This document shows, piece by piece, positions 29,443-38,891 of a stretch of 64,000 bases of DNA (positions are counted from its first letter, which is position 1; each line of letters begins with the position of its first letter). Under the pieces are notes generated by a model. It was not told the origin of the DNA, made no database searches, and saw nothing but the letters and a program-made list of their open reading frames with translations. Position numbers and translations under genes: made by a program. Source of the stretch: a virus; IMG/VR virus record IMGVR_UViG_3300045921_000950, positions 1-64,000 of that record. One strand, written 5' to 3'.

Positions 29443-30462
29443 ATGTCCGAGTCAACTGCCAAGCGCGGGGGCGAGGCCCGAGCCGCTTCGCTCAGTCCTT
29501 CGAAACGGAAGGCCATTGCCCAAGCGGCAGCGATGGCCAGGTGGTCGAGCGAGGGCAAGTTGTCGCTCAGGGTAGCCAAGTACGGTGCCCCGGGCCGCCC
29601 GCTACGCATCGACAACATCGAGATCCCTTGCTTCGTCCTAGACGACGGGACCCGAGTGATCGTGCAGCGCGGCGTCCACGCGGGGATCGGTCTGAGCGAA
29701 GGTGGCACATCGAAGGGCGCCTCGCGCCTGGTCGCGCTGATGAACTCGTTGCTCTCGCGTGGCGTGGACATCAAGGGCTTGGCGTCGCGCCTGGAGACGC
29801 CGATCCGATTCGTCCCCCCGCAGGGCGGCGGAGCCGCGTACGGCTACGAGGCGACCATCCTCCCGGACATCTGTGCCGTGGTCCTGGAGGCTGCCCGGCT
29901 CGGCAAGCTGAAGAAGAACCAGGCGAAGCTTTCGCGCACCTGTTCGATCCTTCAGCACGCGTTCGCGACGGTCGGCATCATCGCGCTCGTCGACGAGGCG
30001 ACGGGCTACCAGGAGGTCCGGGCTCGCGATGCCCTCGCCGAGATCCTCGAGAAGTTTGTCCAGAAGGAGCTACGTCCCTGGGTGAAGACCTTCCCGCCGG
30101 AGTACTACGAGCAGATCTTCCGGCTCAACAGGTGGGAGTTTCCGGAGGACATCCGCTACCCGTCCGTCCTGGGGCACTGGACGAACAACATCGTCTACAA
30201 GCGCCTCGCCCCTGGTGTGCTCGAGGAGCTCAGGAACGTGACCCCGAGGTATCCGAGCGGGCGACTGAAGCATCGGCTCTTCCAGCACCTCACCGAGGAC
30301 ATCGGGCATCCGAAGCTCCGGGAGCACTTGGCGGGCGTGCTCATGCTCATGAAGTACTCGCCTGACTGGCGCGTTTTCATGGACCGCCTGGACAAGGAGT
30401 ACCCCCAGTTCGGCGGGAACCTCATGCTCCCGTTCCCGGACGACTACAGGGCCCCCGAATGA
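29443..30462 (+). CDS. P63C-domain protein
   Basis: A 339-residue protein. The C-terminal two-thirds carry the P63C pattern: LVDEATGYQEVRARDALAEILEKF (landmarks DEATGYQ and RARDAL), KELRPWVKTFPPEYYEQIFRL and a W-E-rich continuation. The N-terminus (residues 1-45) is basic and Ala-rich. P63C proteins are common in phages and their function is unknown; some authors suspect a DNA-related role. It has its own promoter/operator, so it is probably expressed apart from the early operon, possibly in the lysogen. Confidence 0.8.
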   Translation: MSESTAKRGGEARAASLSPSKRKAIAQAAAMARWSSEGKLSLRVAKYGAPGRPLRIDNIEIPCFVLDDGTRVIVQRGVHAGIGLSEGGTSKGASRLVALMNSLLSRGVDIKGLASRLETPIRFVPPQGGGAAYGYEATILPDICAVVLEAARLGKLKKNQAKLSRTCSILQHAFATVGIIALVDEATGYQEVRARDALAEILEKFVQKELRPWVKTFPPEYYEQIFRLNRWEFPEDIRYPSVLGHWTNNIVYKRLAPGVLEELRNVTPRYPSGRLKHRLFQHLTEDIGHPKLREHLAGVLMLMKYSPDWRVFMDRLDKEYPQFGGNLMLPFPDDYRAPE

Positions 30463-30764
30463 CGCGGTCGACCCCGGCCGGCTTCGACATGCGCGACCAG
30501 GAGTACCTCGGCGCGCCCGCTGCGCTCGCCACCCGGTCGGCTCCGCACGAGCTCTACGCCGCCCTTGCGCGCCTCGACCACGACCGGAAGACGCTCTGGG
30601 TGGAGGTCTGGTGGCGGGACCCGAAGCTTCCGGCGGCGCGCCGGGAGTATGCCCTTGGGGCCGCCCAGGCAGGGGTCGAGGAGTGGCGGCACCTGCCCGC
30701 GGGGTACCGGGTGCGGATCGTGCCGTCGAGGCGCCCGGTGGTGCAGGGGCCGGTCAGAGGCTGA
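30459..30764 (+). CDS. Hypothetical protein
   Basis: A 101-residue protein overlapping the P63C gene by ATGA. Landmarks are YLGAPAALATRSAPHELYAALARLD and a WVEVWWRDP strand. It is the last plus-strand gene before the leftward late block and nearly abuts the convergent gene (30768). Function unknown. Confidence 0.65.
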   Translation: MTRSTPAGFDMRDQEYLGAPAALATRSAPHELYAALARLDHDRKTLWVEVWWRDPKLPAARREYALGAAQAGVEEWRHLPAGYRVRIVPSRRPVVQGPVRG

Positions 30765-30767
30765 CCA

Positions 30768-31385
30768 TCAGGGGACTCGAGATTCGAGCACCGGCCACTC
30801 GTCGTCAGGGGCGTCAGGAATGCGATCGCAGTACAGCAACGTGTCACCGGCGCCCGTGCGAGCCTTGATTTCAGCGAGCCGAGCAGGCGTCAAGCTGCGT
30901 GCCCCGAGGCACGAGCCCGGGACGACATCAAGGCAGTTGAAGATCACGTAGGTGCCACGCTGCACGCAGATGTTCGGCGTCTCTCGCGGGAGGTGCTCCG
31001 GAACGTTGCTCAGTGGAGGTGGGGCCGGGAGGATGGTGCTGGGGTCGGGCGATGGATTCGGATCCGGATCGCCATTCTGATCACCCCTCAACCCCTCGTC
31101 CTTTGGAGCAGGGGATGGCTCCGGCATTGGCAGGAGTTTTGTATCCTCACCGCCGTTGCCAACCATGTTGAGGCGACCCTTGATGGAACGCATGTCCTCT
31201 TCCAGGTGCCCCACCCGGATGGCCAACTCTCGGATGTTTCCGTGAACCCAGAAGACCGCACCGACGATCGCGATTAGCGGAACACCGCTCGGCTCGACGA
31301 TGCGTTGCCACAGCGGAAGTTGTGGCACGACGCGGACAGGATCGTTTTCCTGCCTCACCACGCCAGGCGGGTCCTGGGTATTCAT
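30768..31385 (-). CDS. Membrane-anchored protein, lysis-region type
   Basis: A 205-residue protein with one transmembrane segment (about residues 37-53, PLIAIVGAVFWVHG), then a coiled coil (ELAIRVGHLEEDMRSIKGRL), a Pro/Asp-rich linker and a C-terminal domain with three Cys. The ATG at 31385 is the first reasonable start. It lies at the end of the late block; similar layouts are found among phage superinfection or lysis accessory proteins. Function unknown. Confidence 0.65.
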   Translation of the reverse strand: MNTQDPPGVVRQENDPVRVVPQLPLWQRIVEPSGVPLIAIVGAVFWVHGNIRELAIRVGHLEEDMRSIKGRLNMVGNGGEDTKLLPMPEPSPAPKDEGLRGDQNGDPDPNPSPDPSTILPAPPPLSNVPEHLPRETPNICVQRGTYVIFNCLDVVPGSCLGARSLTPARLAEIKARTGAGDTLLYCDRIPDAPDDEWPVLESRVP

Positions 31386-31544
31386 CAAGTGCCAAGCTAA
31401 CACCGGGTCACCTCTTCCTGTCCAGGGTGCCACAACGGCTCGTGGTTGAGGTTCCGTAAGCGAAGCGCTCCCGATTGACGATCATCAACTGACCGCGCGG
31501 AACTTCCCGGAAGCACAGGCTTCTTCCCAGACGAGAACAAAACG

Positions 31545-31590
31545 AAAAAAGGCCCCCGACCCCCGCCGGTGAGGGCGGAGAGCCGGGGGC
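31545..31590 (-). terminator. Intrinsic terminator of the late block
   Basis: On the minus strand a long GC-rich hairpin (outer stem GCCCCCG/CGGGGGC, 31552-31590) is followed directly by TTTTTT (31550-31545). It stands 28 bases after the stop of the gene at 31618, so it should end most late transcripts and insulate the gene at 30768-31385. Confidence 0.8.
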
Positions 31591-31617
31591 GTAGGGAGGC
31601 CTAGGCGGGTAGGGCGC

Positions 31618-32415
31618 TCAGCGGAGCCGCGCGTAGCGCTCCGGACGCTCCGGGAACACGGTGACGACGCGCGGGCGCCGGTCCGCGGTGCCCGCGGGTG
31701 GCAGCGCCGTAGCAATCGCGCTCTTGGGAAGAGAGTCGTGGAGCACGATTGGCAGTTGCACGTAGCTCATCAGAGACGCCAGGTAGTCGTTCTGGGCGAA
31801 CGCGACCTGAATCGCCGCCCGGTCATCGTCGCGCCCCTGGTCGAACCGCTTGCTCGCATCGCTGACAAGCTTTTCCATTGCCGTGCGATCCTCGCTCACC
31901 CGCGCTGCGTCCTTCCGCACGGCGTCGACGACGCCATCCAGGCGAGCAACAGCTCGCGCCAGCTCCCGGGCCATGTCAGGTTGGCGCCAGGCCACGATCA
32001 TCGCCGTAGCCTGCTCCCCGGCCGCGGTCAGAGCTGGCGGCGAGACGTACAGCACCGCAGCCAAGGCGAGCATCAGGATCGTGGCCCGCCCAGCACTGCC
32101 CGCGCGGCTCAGAAGATCGACGATGCTCACCGCGGCTCGCGCGAAGGTGCTGTGCCGCCCGGAGTCTGGCCCGGTTCCTCGCTCCACGGGCACCGGAGCC
32201 GGACGGGGCGCTGGCGCCGCCTGTGGCTCACTCGGCGGCTCTGGGGGCGTCGCCGGGCGCGGAGCAGGGGCAGCGGGCCCCGCTTGCGGGAGCTCTGGCG
32301 GGCGCTCCACGTGGCGCGGCGGGTGCACCGGGCCGACCTCGCGCGCGGGCGGGGGGAGCGGAACGTTGCGCGCGCCCGGCACACCGGGGCGGCGGGGCTG
32401 GTCAGGCGGGGGCAT
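31618..32415 (-). CDS. Pro-rich membrane protein
   Basis: A 265-residue protein. A very Pro/Ala-rich N-terminal 85 residues is followed by a transmembrane helix (about 108-128) and a helical C-terminus (MARELARAVARLDGVVDAVRKDAARV). No family recognised. It overlaps the previous gene slightly. Late position suggests a virion-associated or envelope function. Confidence 0.65.
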   Translation of the reverse strand: MPPPDQPRRPGVPGARNVPLPPPAREVGPVHPPRHVERPPELPQAGPAAPAPRPATPPEPPSEPQAAPAPRPAPVPVERGTGPDSGRHSTFARAAVSIVDLLSRAGSAGRATILMLALAAVLYVSPPALTAAGEQATAMIVAWRQPDMARELARAVARLDGVVDAVRKDAARVSEDRTAMEKLVSDASKRFDQGRDDDRAAIQVAFAQNDYLASLMSYVQLPIVLHDSLPKSAIATALPPAGTADRRPRVVTVFPERPERYARLR

Positions 32416-32944
32416 CGGCTTCTCCGTTTGGCTCCGCGCCGGGCGGCTCGGGCGCGTTCCCGCGGGCGGCCTTCAGCGCTGCGATCTCCGCCTCGATTGC
32501 GGCGTGCCGCTTCTCGCACGCGGCCTTGTCGGCCTCGAGTGCGCTCAGCCGTCCGTCGTGCTCCTCGAAGAGGTCGTCATGCTGTTCGAAGCGGTCGTCG
32601 CCTTCCGCGAGACGATCGTCGATCCCGTTGAGACGCGTCCGGAAGGTCCGGAACTGCCTGAGCAGCAGCGTCCCGTTCTCCCGGTTCAGGCGGGTCTCCC
32701 TCGCCAGCGCTCCGAAGGCACCGTTCTCGCTGAAGAACTCGGACATCCCGTCGGCGAGCTCCCGTTGCATCGCTCGTGTTTCGTCTCGTTCTGCCCGGAT
32801 TTCCCCGAGCAACTCGATGAGCAGCGGCGGCGCTTCGATCGTACGCGGGTCGAGTTCTCGCGGCTCCGAGGGCACCTTGTGATCGCGGCTCGTGGGTTCT
32901 TCAGGCGGCGGGGGAAGCATGCTGGTCTCGTGCTCGTCGCTCAT
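32402..32944 (-). CDS. Coiled-coil hypothetical protein
   Basis: A 180-residue protein with a Pro-rich start, then a long coiled coil (about 45-165) and a Pro/Ala tail. It has no recognised domain. It follows the large tail gene by 4 bases and precedes the membrane protein, so it may assist one or the other. Confidence 0.65.
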   Translation of the reverse strand: MSDEHETSMLPPPPEEPTSRDHKVPSEPRELDPRTIEAPPLLIELLGEIRAERDETRAMQRELADGMSEFFSENGAFGALARETRLNRENGTLLLRQFRTFRTRLNGIDDRLAEGDDRFEQHDDLFEEHDGRLSALEADKAACEKRHAAIEAEIAALKAARGNAPEPPGAEPNGEADAPA

Positions 32945-32948
32945 CGGG

Positions 32949-35900
32949 TTACCTGTCCATCACGGAAACGAAGAAGGACCGCTCGTCGGTCCTCGGTGGC
33001 GTGTTGTCGGTCGTGACGCGATTGGTCACGCGGTACTTCTGTCCAGCGACGCCGCCGCTCAGCCAGACGGTGGTCCGACTTCCGTCGGTCTGCGGCGCGA
33101 AGGCTCCGCTACCGATCTCGAGTTCGTCGCCGTCCGCAGTCCACGAGCTTTCGGCGATCTCCTCGTCGGCCTGCAGCCAGCTCGACCAGTTGAAGCCGTA
33201 GTCCAGAGTGGCGTCGGGGTCTTTGACGATCGTCTTCTGATGCATCGTGGAACTCGCGGAGAAGGTGCGGAGCTCGGGCTCGATCGAGACGAAGCGGGTG
33301 GGCGGGGGAGGGGTGAACGCGCCGGCGGCCGCGGCGATCACGGCGGCTCCGAGTTCGCGAGCCACCAGAGTCGCGGCGCGGAGCGAGAGCGCGTCCGTGC
33401 CCAGCTGGAGACCCACGAGAGCGGCGAACTCGAAGCCCAGGCGGATGAGTTCCGCTTCCCCGAGCGAGAGCGCGACCAGCTCCGCCGGGGTGAGCACGAG
33501 CGTGGACGGACCGAATGGGCGCGCGGCCGCAGTGGTGGCAAGGAGCGGTGCCGAGGCGGGGCCGTGATGCAGGGCAGAGAGCGACGTCGCCCCGAGGGGC
33601 AGCGTCGGACTTCGGAGCGCATGGGGCTCGAGCGCGGCCGGCGCGGCGACGACGACCGCGGGCCCACCGTGCACCGCAGCGCTCTGCCCCGTCGCGACCC
33701 GCAGGACGTCCGTGCCGAGGCCCAGGGCGAGCAGTGCGTCGACGGTCAGGGCGCCGCTGTCGATGAGCGCCAGGCCGAGCTCCAGGGCGACCTGAGCCGT
33801 CGTGCTGACCCCGGCCGAAGCTGGGCCCAAGAGGGGGGCGGCTGCGGCCTGCACGCTTGCCCCAACCGCTCCGCTACCGAGGAGCAGCCCGCTGGCGCTG
33901 AGCGCCGCAAGCTGCAGGGCCGCGGCGCCGTGCTCTCGTCCCGCAACGTCCGTAGACGCGACCGCCACCGCAGGAGTCCCCCAAAGCGGCGCGGAGAGCG
34001 ACAGAGGCGACACGACCAGAGACGCGGTACCGAACTCGACGGCCTCGAGTTCGTCGACAGCGACCCAGCTGCTGGCAGGCGGCGGGTACCAGACCTCGGC
34101 GTCCTCCTCGAGATCGCCCGAGAAGTACATGGCCGTCGACGTGCCGCCGAGCAGCGACGCCATGGCCGAGCGGTCCATCGCGCGCTCTGGGTCACCTTGG
34201 CCGTGGCCCGGCGAAGCGTCGTAGACGTCGGCGTACAGGTCGACGAAGTCGACGAGTTCTTGCTGCGCGTCCGTGGCCGTGAACTGCGGCCCGAGGTGGG
34301 GGGCATCGCCGAAGGTGGCGAGGAGCGTCTCCCACGCGACTTGCTGCAGGCTCTCGGCCTGCTCTCCGGTGACCGTGGACGGGTAGATCGCACCCCGCGG
34401 GTCTCGCCGGTAGAGCGTCCCGTAGATCACGAGGGCGGCGAAGTACTTGCCGAGGTCCGTCAGGTGGACGTTGTTCGTGCCGTGGTCGCTGAAGATGAGC
34501 GCGAGCGTGTCGTCGACCGTCGCGCCCGTGATTCCGGCGAGCGTGCCCGTCGTGGCCTGCTCGACCAGCTCGGCCAGGGCGCCCGACACCGGGAGGATCT
34601 GCAGACGATCGCTGCGGCCCTCAAGCGCGAGGGAGGCGTTGACGCGCGAGCACACTGCGGCATGCGCGAGGTCCTTGGCGCGCGCGTAGGCGATCCACGT
34701 CGAGAGCCCCGCCACCGTGTACGGGAGCCACGTCGTGTAGAAGTAGCCGACGCAATCCGGAGACCCCTCCCGTACGAGCTCGTAAATGTGTCGCGCGAGC
34801 GGGACGGTGTCGTGACTCGCGATGGCCTGCAGCAGGTCATGCCCTTCGCAGAAGGCGAGCGCGTCGTAGGGGCGAGCGGTCTCGCGTCCAGCGACGGCCT
34901 GCACGTTGCGGAAGTGCTCGACCAGATCGAGGTTCTCCCCCGCGCGATTGTGCCCATGCCGGTACCCCGGCCACGTCACGTAATCGGGAGCTGGAGCGAT
35001 AGGGGGGCCGCCAGCCGTTCGGTACTCCAGCGACGCTCCGATGACGTAGCGACGCCCGTAGTCCACCTCCAACCCTTCGCCGATCGCGATGTCCCTTACG
35101 TCACCAGGGATCCGCTCGTCGGTAAGCGAGTGGCCGTCGATCTGGAAAGCGACGATGGTGCGCGACGGCCCCAGGTCGTCAGGCTCAGGTAGAGACCCGC
35201 TCGGGTCCACTGGGCCACCCTCGCCGACGGCGAGTTCGGAGGCGATCAGGAGCGGTCCCTGCCAGCTGGACCCCGTCTGGTCGAAGGTGGGCGACGTCGT
35301 GACGCCCCACCCGTGCACGACGGGGAATCGGTTTCCGAGGCGCACGCGGGAGCGCCCGGTTTCGGTGAGCGGCGACGCGGGGGCAAGGTCGAGCGTCTCT
35401 GGCCCGAACGCTGCCGCGGTGGCCGAAACCCGGTGCGCCGCGTCTCCGAGTGCGCTGAGCGTGGTGGTCAGCGCTCCGCGCACGATCGAAGTCTGGACGT
35501 AGGCGGCAGCGCCGTTCGCCGAACTGTCGTCGTAGCCGGTGATGGCCCGCGCCTGGAACGCGAGGCGGGTCACCCCGTCGTACGCAAAGGCGATCTTCCC
35601 GCGCGTGATGGTCGGGTCGGACTCGGAGCTTGCCGGCACGACGCCGCGCCAACGCTGGGCGAACTCTCCCCCGGAACCGCCGGAGGCAACCTGCACCCAG
35701 GTGACGCCCAGCCCGCTGGGCGTGACGTCGTCCGAGCCGAACGTGAAGATGTCGAGCTCGAGCAGTTCCCCTTCGTAGACCGTGAGCCAGCCCGTCTTCG
35801 GCTCCGGGTAGTCGTCGGTGCTGTACTCGTACCCTCCGAGGCTGCGGATCTCGAGCGAGCGCGCGGGTGGCGCTTCGGCCGCCGTGGTGAAGTTCCACTC

Positions 35901-36890
35901 GGCGGGGTCGTCGATCCCGCCCCACGGCTCGCCATCGTCCAGGGACTCGATTGCGCCGTCATCGACCAGGACGTGATAGGCGGTCTCGTGGTCGAGTGGC
36001 GCCGATAGCTCAAGCGTGACGGTCGACCCATCGAAGGTCGCGTCGGTCTCGACGTCCCACGCCTCGACCAAGCCCACGCCGGTCTCGTGGAGCTCGACGA
36101 AGCCCGCGCCCGCGGCGACGGACTGGTCGAACGTGAGCACCAGCTCCGCGTCGACCGAGACACCCGTGGCGTTGTCGGCCGGCGAGATCCCGGTGAGCAC
36201 CGGGGGCTCGGGGTCTCCGCCGCCGCCCCCGGGCCCCCCGTCGCCTTCGACGAGCTCGCCGACGATGAACATCGGCCCGAGCCAGTTCGATCCGTCCTGC
36301 GTGAACCCGGGCGTCGTGGTGTCGCCGTACGCAGCTACGGCAACGTGGGGGTTGTCCTCCGGATCTGCCGGGTCAGGGACGCGCCCAACCTCGACAAGCG
36401 GGGAATCCCCTGTGAGGTCGAGACCGGGTGGCCCGAAGGCTCCGGCGAACGCTGTGGCGCGGTTCTCGGCGGCGCCGAACGTCGCCATCGTCGTGGTGAG
36501 CACACGGCGCAGGACGTCGGACTGCCCGTCTCGGTACGCGGCCGCGCCGTTGGGGAGGCTATCGTCGTAGCCGGACCACGCCTTGGCCACCCAGGCGACG
36601 CTTTCGAGTCCCGCGCCATACGCGATCGAAATCTGACCCGTGGCGTCGGACGTCGCCACGCCGCGGTAGCGCATCGCGTACTCCGCAAAGGAGCCGCCGT
36701 TCACCTCCAGTTCCCACTCGATGCCCAGCCCGGTCGGGGTGACCGTCGGCTCCGTCTCGCCGCCGAAGACGAGCAGGTCGAGCTCGATGAGCTCGCCAGC
36801 CACGACGGAGATCGACGCGGTCTGGACGGGGCTGGGCGTGTCCCAGCTCGCCGCCCTTCCGGCGGTGAGAAAGCGTACTGAAAGCGGCAT
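32949..36890 (-). CDS. Very large tail/adsorption protein with SGNH hydrolase domain
   Basis: A 1313-residue protein. Two copies of a beta-rich tail domain (about 1-215 and 345-555) share SGYDDSLPNGAAAY versus TGYDDSSANGAAAY and LTTTMATFG versus LTTTLSALG. A Big_5-like Ig domain (230-335) lies between them. An SGNH/GDSL-type hydrolase domain (about 575-835) has FQIDGHSLTD and NNVHLTDLGKYF (H809) as blocks I and V. An Ala/Leu/Gly-rich repeat region follows (about 910-1190), and a C-terminal KDPDATLDYGFNWSSWL domain common in phage tail proteins (about 1215-1313). Probably degrades or deacetylates surface polysaccharide during adsorption; the substrate is unknown. Confidence 0.85.
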   Translation of the reverse strand: MPLSVRFLTAGRAASWDTPSPVQTASISVVAGELIELDLLVFGGETEPTVTPTGLGIEWELEVNGGSFAEYAMRYRGVATSDATGQISIAYGAGLESVAWVAKAWSGYDDSLPNGAAAYRDGQSDVLRRVLTTTMATFGAAENRATAFAGAFGPPGLDLTGDSPLVEVGRVPDPADPEDNPHVAVAAYGDTTTPGFTQDGSNWLGPMFIVGELVEGDGGPGGGGGDPEPPVLTGISPADNATGVSVDAELVLTFDQSVAAGAGFVELHETGVGLVEAWDVETDATFDGSTVTLELSAPLDHETAYHVLVDDGAIESLDDGEPWGGIDDPAEWNFTTAAEAPPARSLEIRSLGGYEYSTDDYPEPKTGWLTVYEGELLELDIFTFGSDDVTPSGLGVTWVQVASGGSGGEFAQRWRGVVPASSESDPTITRGKIAFAYDGVTRLAFQARAITGYDDSSANGAAAYVQTSIVRGALTTTLSALGDAAHRVSATAAAFGPETLDLAPASPLTETGRSRVRLGNRFPVVHGWGVTTSPTFDQTGSSWQGPLLIASELAVGEGGPVDPSGSLPEPDDLGPSRTIVAFQIDGHSLTDERIPGDVRDIAIGEGLEVDYGRRYVIGASLEYRTAGGPPIAPAPDYVTWPGYRHGHNRAGENLDLVEHFRNVQAVAGRETARPYDALAFCEGHDLLQAIASHDTVPLARHIYELVREGSPDCVGYFYTTWLPYTVAGLSTWIAYARAKDLAHAAVCSRVNASLALEGRSDRLQILPVSGALAELVEQATTGTLAGITGATVDDTLALIFSDHGTNNVHLTDLGKYFAALVIYGTLYRRDPRGAIYPSTVTGEQAESLQQVAWETLLATFGDAPHLGPQFTATDAQQELVDFVDLYADVYDASPGHGQGDPERAMDRSAMASLLGGTSTAMYFSGDLEEDAEVWYPPPASSWVAVDELEAVEFGTASLVVSPLSLSAPLWGTPAVAVASTDVAGREHGAAALQLAALSASGLLLGSGAVGASVQAAAAPLLGPASAGVSTTAQVALELGLALIDSGALTVDALLALGLGTDVLRVATGQSAAVHGGPAVVVAAPAALEPHALRSPTLPLGATSLSALHHGPASAPLLATTAAARPFGPSTLVLTPAELVALSLGEAELIRLGFEFAALVGLQLGTDALSLRAATLVARELGAAVIAAAAGAFTPPPPTRFVSIEPELRTFSASSTMHQKTIVKDPDATLDYGFNWSSWLQADEEIAESSWTADGDELEIGSGAFAPQTDGSRTTVWLSGGVAGQKYRVTNRVTTDNTPPRTDERSFFVSVMDR

Positions 36891-36946
36891 GGGCTACCGG
36901 GCGGAAGCGGGGAGTGGTCGCGCGCGGAGGAACGGGCGAAGCGGGC

Positions 36947-37804
36947 TCACGCGCTGACAGCGCCGAGGCGGAACACACCGAGGGAGCTGTTCCAGCGGAC
37001 CTCCTGGTCCGCCGTGGTCGTCAGCCCGCCACCGGGGAGCCCCTGCGCCTGTCGCTTGATCGCCACGAGTCGGCTCGTCCCAGCGCTGCCGGTGTCCAGG
37101 TAGAGCACCATCGCGACTCCGCCCGTGACCCCCGGGTCTCCCGGGAACGTGACGTCGTCGCCGTCGACCACGCCATCCACGAAGGTGAGGTTGTCGATTT
37201 CCTGCGGCGTGCCCGTGCGCTGCCCGGAGGGGACGTCGTCGAGGAAGTCGTGCCCCGCGGCGTACGTGTACGCGGCGGTGACGAAGAGCACCATCAGCGG
37301 CAAGGACGAGATGTCCGAGTTGGCCGGGCGCGAGAGCAGCGCTTCGGCGAACGCCGGATAGAGGTGGTTTTGCCCGCTCGTGATGGCGATCGGGATCGCC
37401 GGGATCGTGACCGCCTGGTCCTCGGCGTCACCCGTGGGGGTTTCCGGGTCGGACTCGAGGAACTCGAGCGGGAGGTTCGGCGCGGAGTCGAAGTGCGCCA
37501 CGAGCCGGCTCGTCCCAGCGCTGCCGGTGTCGATGTACAGGATCGCCTGCGTTGCCGTGTCGCCCGCGAGCCCCGCGCCCGAATAGTCGGGCACCGTGAA
37601 GCCGAACGCTCCGCCCGTGTAGTCCTTGCTCGTGACCTCGACGGCGGTGCCGAGCACGCCCGTGACGTCGGACAGGAACTCGTGCGCGTCAGAGTAGCTG
37701 TAGGCGCTGGTCAGGAACGCGAACCGAACGGTGCCGCTGAGGGCGCTGTTTGCGGCGCGCGTGAGGGTCGCTTCGAGAAACTTCGGATACCACTTGTTCG
37801 ACAT
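36947..37804 (-). CDS. Tail-associated protein with internal duplication
   Basis: A 285-residue protein made of two copies of a domain of about 135 residues. Each begins with a helix (YPKFLEATLTRAANSALS and YPAFAEALLSRPANSDIS). Each then has FAFLTSAYSYSDAHEFL or VLFVTAAYTYAAGHDFL and ends with YIDTGSAGTSRLVA or YLDTGSAGTSRLVA. This family is common beside phage tail fibre genes and probably forms virion decorations. It directly precedes the large SGNH protein. Confidence 0.85.
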   Translation of the reverse strand: MSNKWYPKFLEATLTRAANSALSGTVRFAFLTSAYSYSDAHEFLSDVTGVLGTAVEVTSKDYTGGAFGFTVPDYSGAGLAGDTATQAILYIDTGSAGTSRLVAHFDSAPNLPLEFLESDPETPTGDAEDQAVTIPAIPIAITSGQNHLYPAFAEALLSRPANSDISSLPLMVLFVTAAYTYAAGHDFLDDVPSGQRTGTPQEIDNLTFVDGVVDGDDVTFPGDPGVTGGVAMVLYLDTGSAGTSRLVAIKRQAQGLPGGGLTTTADQEVRWNSSLGVFRLGAVSA

Positions 37805-37930
37805 GGGAGGACCTCAGAGCCCGCGGCGACACGCACCGGGGCCGACGCGCACGCGGCGCGGGTTGATGGGGAGTTGTGGGTGGCCGGCGCGATGGGGCGT
37901 CGGCGCGTGGGGTTGGGAGGAGGCTTCGTC

Positions 37931-38257
37931 CTACCGCTGGGGCCGACCACGGCCTGGACCGCGATCGGGGGCAGGATTGGGCGGCTGGGCGAGCAGCTGC
38001 CTGCGGCGCCGTCGGTGCGTGCTGAGCACCTCGATGCGCCCGCGCACATCTTCGGGGAGAGCGGACGGGAGCTCGTCAGCGTCGCCCTCCATGTACCCGG
38101 CGACTTGGTCCACCGTCGGGGCGAGGCGAGCGATCACGGCCGCGAGGGCTGCGGCGCTCACGTCGCCGGCGGGGAGCTCCGTCTCCACGAGCGGGGCCAG
38201 GGTGTCGAGTGCGAGGGTGTAGCGTCGGACGACGGCGGTGCGTTCGTTTTCTGGCAT
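37931..38257 (-). CDS. Hypothetical protein
   Basis: A 108-residue mostly helical protein (RRYTLALDTLAPLVETEL) with a basic, Pro-rich C-terminus. It sits between the amidase and the tail-associated protein. No family recognised. The 126 bases between 37805 and 37930 hold nothing I can identify. Confidence 0.6.
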   Translation of the reverse strand: MPENERTAVVRRYTLALDTLAPLVETELPAGDVSAAALAAVIARLAPTVDQVAGYMEGDADELPSALPEDVRGRIEVLSTHRRRRRQLLAQPPNPAPDRGPGRGRPQR

Positions 38258-38273
38258 GGGGGTCTCCGTTCAA

Positions 38274-38891
38274 CTACGTCGCGAGCAGTTCGCGCCCGGC
38301 GATCGCGGACGCGATGGCGCGAACGTGTGACATCGGCATGAGCGGTCCGGGATCCACCTTGCCGTTCGTCGCCACGGCGCTGTGGCCGACGATGCGCCGC
38401 ACGGACGGATAGGCGGCGGCGATGGACCCGCAGAGCTGGCCGAGGGTGTCAATCTCCTCGTCCGTGTAGATGGCCCACCACTTCCACGGGGTGCCAGGCA
38501 TGGTTGCCTGGGCCGCTTCAGATCGAAGCCATTTGCGCCCGTACGTGGTGAACAGCTCGCCGTCACGCTCCACCAGCGGGCCCGGGTTCACGACCGTCAC
38601 GCCGAAGGCTCGGTCGTTCCAGCCGGCGGCATGGGCGCCCTTGAACTCCAGCGGCACGTACTGGTGAATTTGGGCAACGGAATGCCGCTCCGAATCCATC
38701 CAGCCGTCGATGGCGAGGTGGTAGTCGAGTTTGCTCGAGAACACGGCCCGCCTGTTCATGGGCAGGTCATGGCAGACGTCGTAGTGCACCACGATCGCGT
38801 CCGGTCTCCGCAGCGGGAACAGGCGCGACGCTTCCCGCGTGGGGATGTAGTCGCAACGCTCGTCGATGAGCATGTGGTCGACGACCTTCAT
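38274..38891 (-). CDS. Endolysin, N-acetylmuramoyl-L-alanine amidase
   Basis: A 205-residue Amidase_2/PGRP-type endolysin that cuts the amide bond between MurNAc and the stem peptide. Visible features are IVVHYDV with the first zinc His (H36), DYHLAIDG (about 56-63), GAHAAGWNDRAFGVTVVNPG (landmarks GAHAAGWN), and GHSAVA (H170) with KVDPG (D180) supplying the other zinc ligands. ATG 38891 overlaps a 33-codon gene as ATGA. The lysis genes at 38274-40222 are adjacent. Confidence 0.9.
   Translation of the reverse strand: MKVVDHMLIDERCDYIPTREASRLFPLRRPDAIVVHYDVCHDLPMNRRAVFSSKLDYHLAIDGWMDSERHSVAQIHQYVPLEFKGAHAAGWNDRAFGVTVVNPGPLVERDGELFTTYGRKWLRSEAAQATMPGTPWKWWAIYTDEEIDTLGQLCGSIAAAYPSVRRIVGHSAVATNGKVDPGPLMPMSHVRAIASAIAGRELLAT

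Noticed and set aside
32892-35192. A 766-codon plus-strand frame opposite the large tail protein.
   Set aside because: It has no ribosome-binding site and a composition typical of antisense shadow frames; the minus-strand gene has clear domains.
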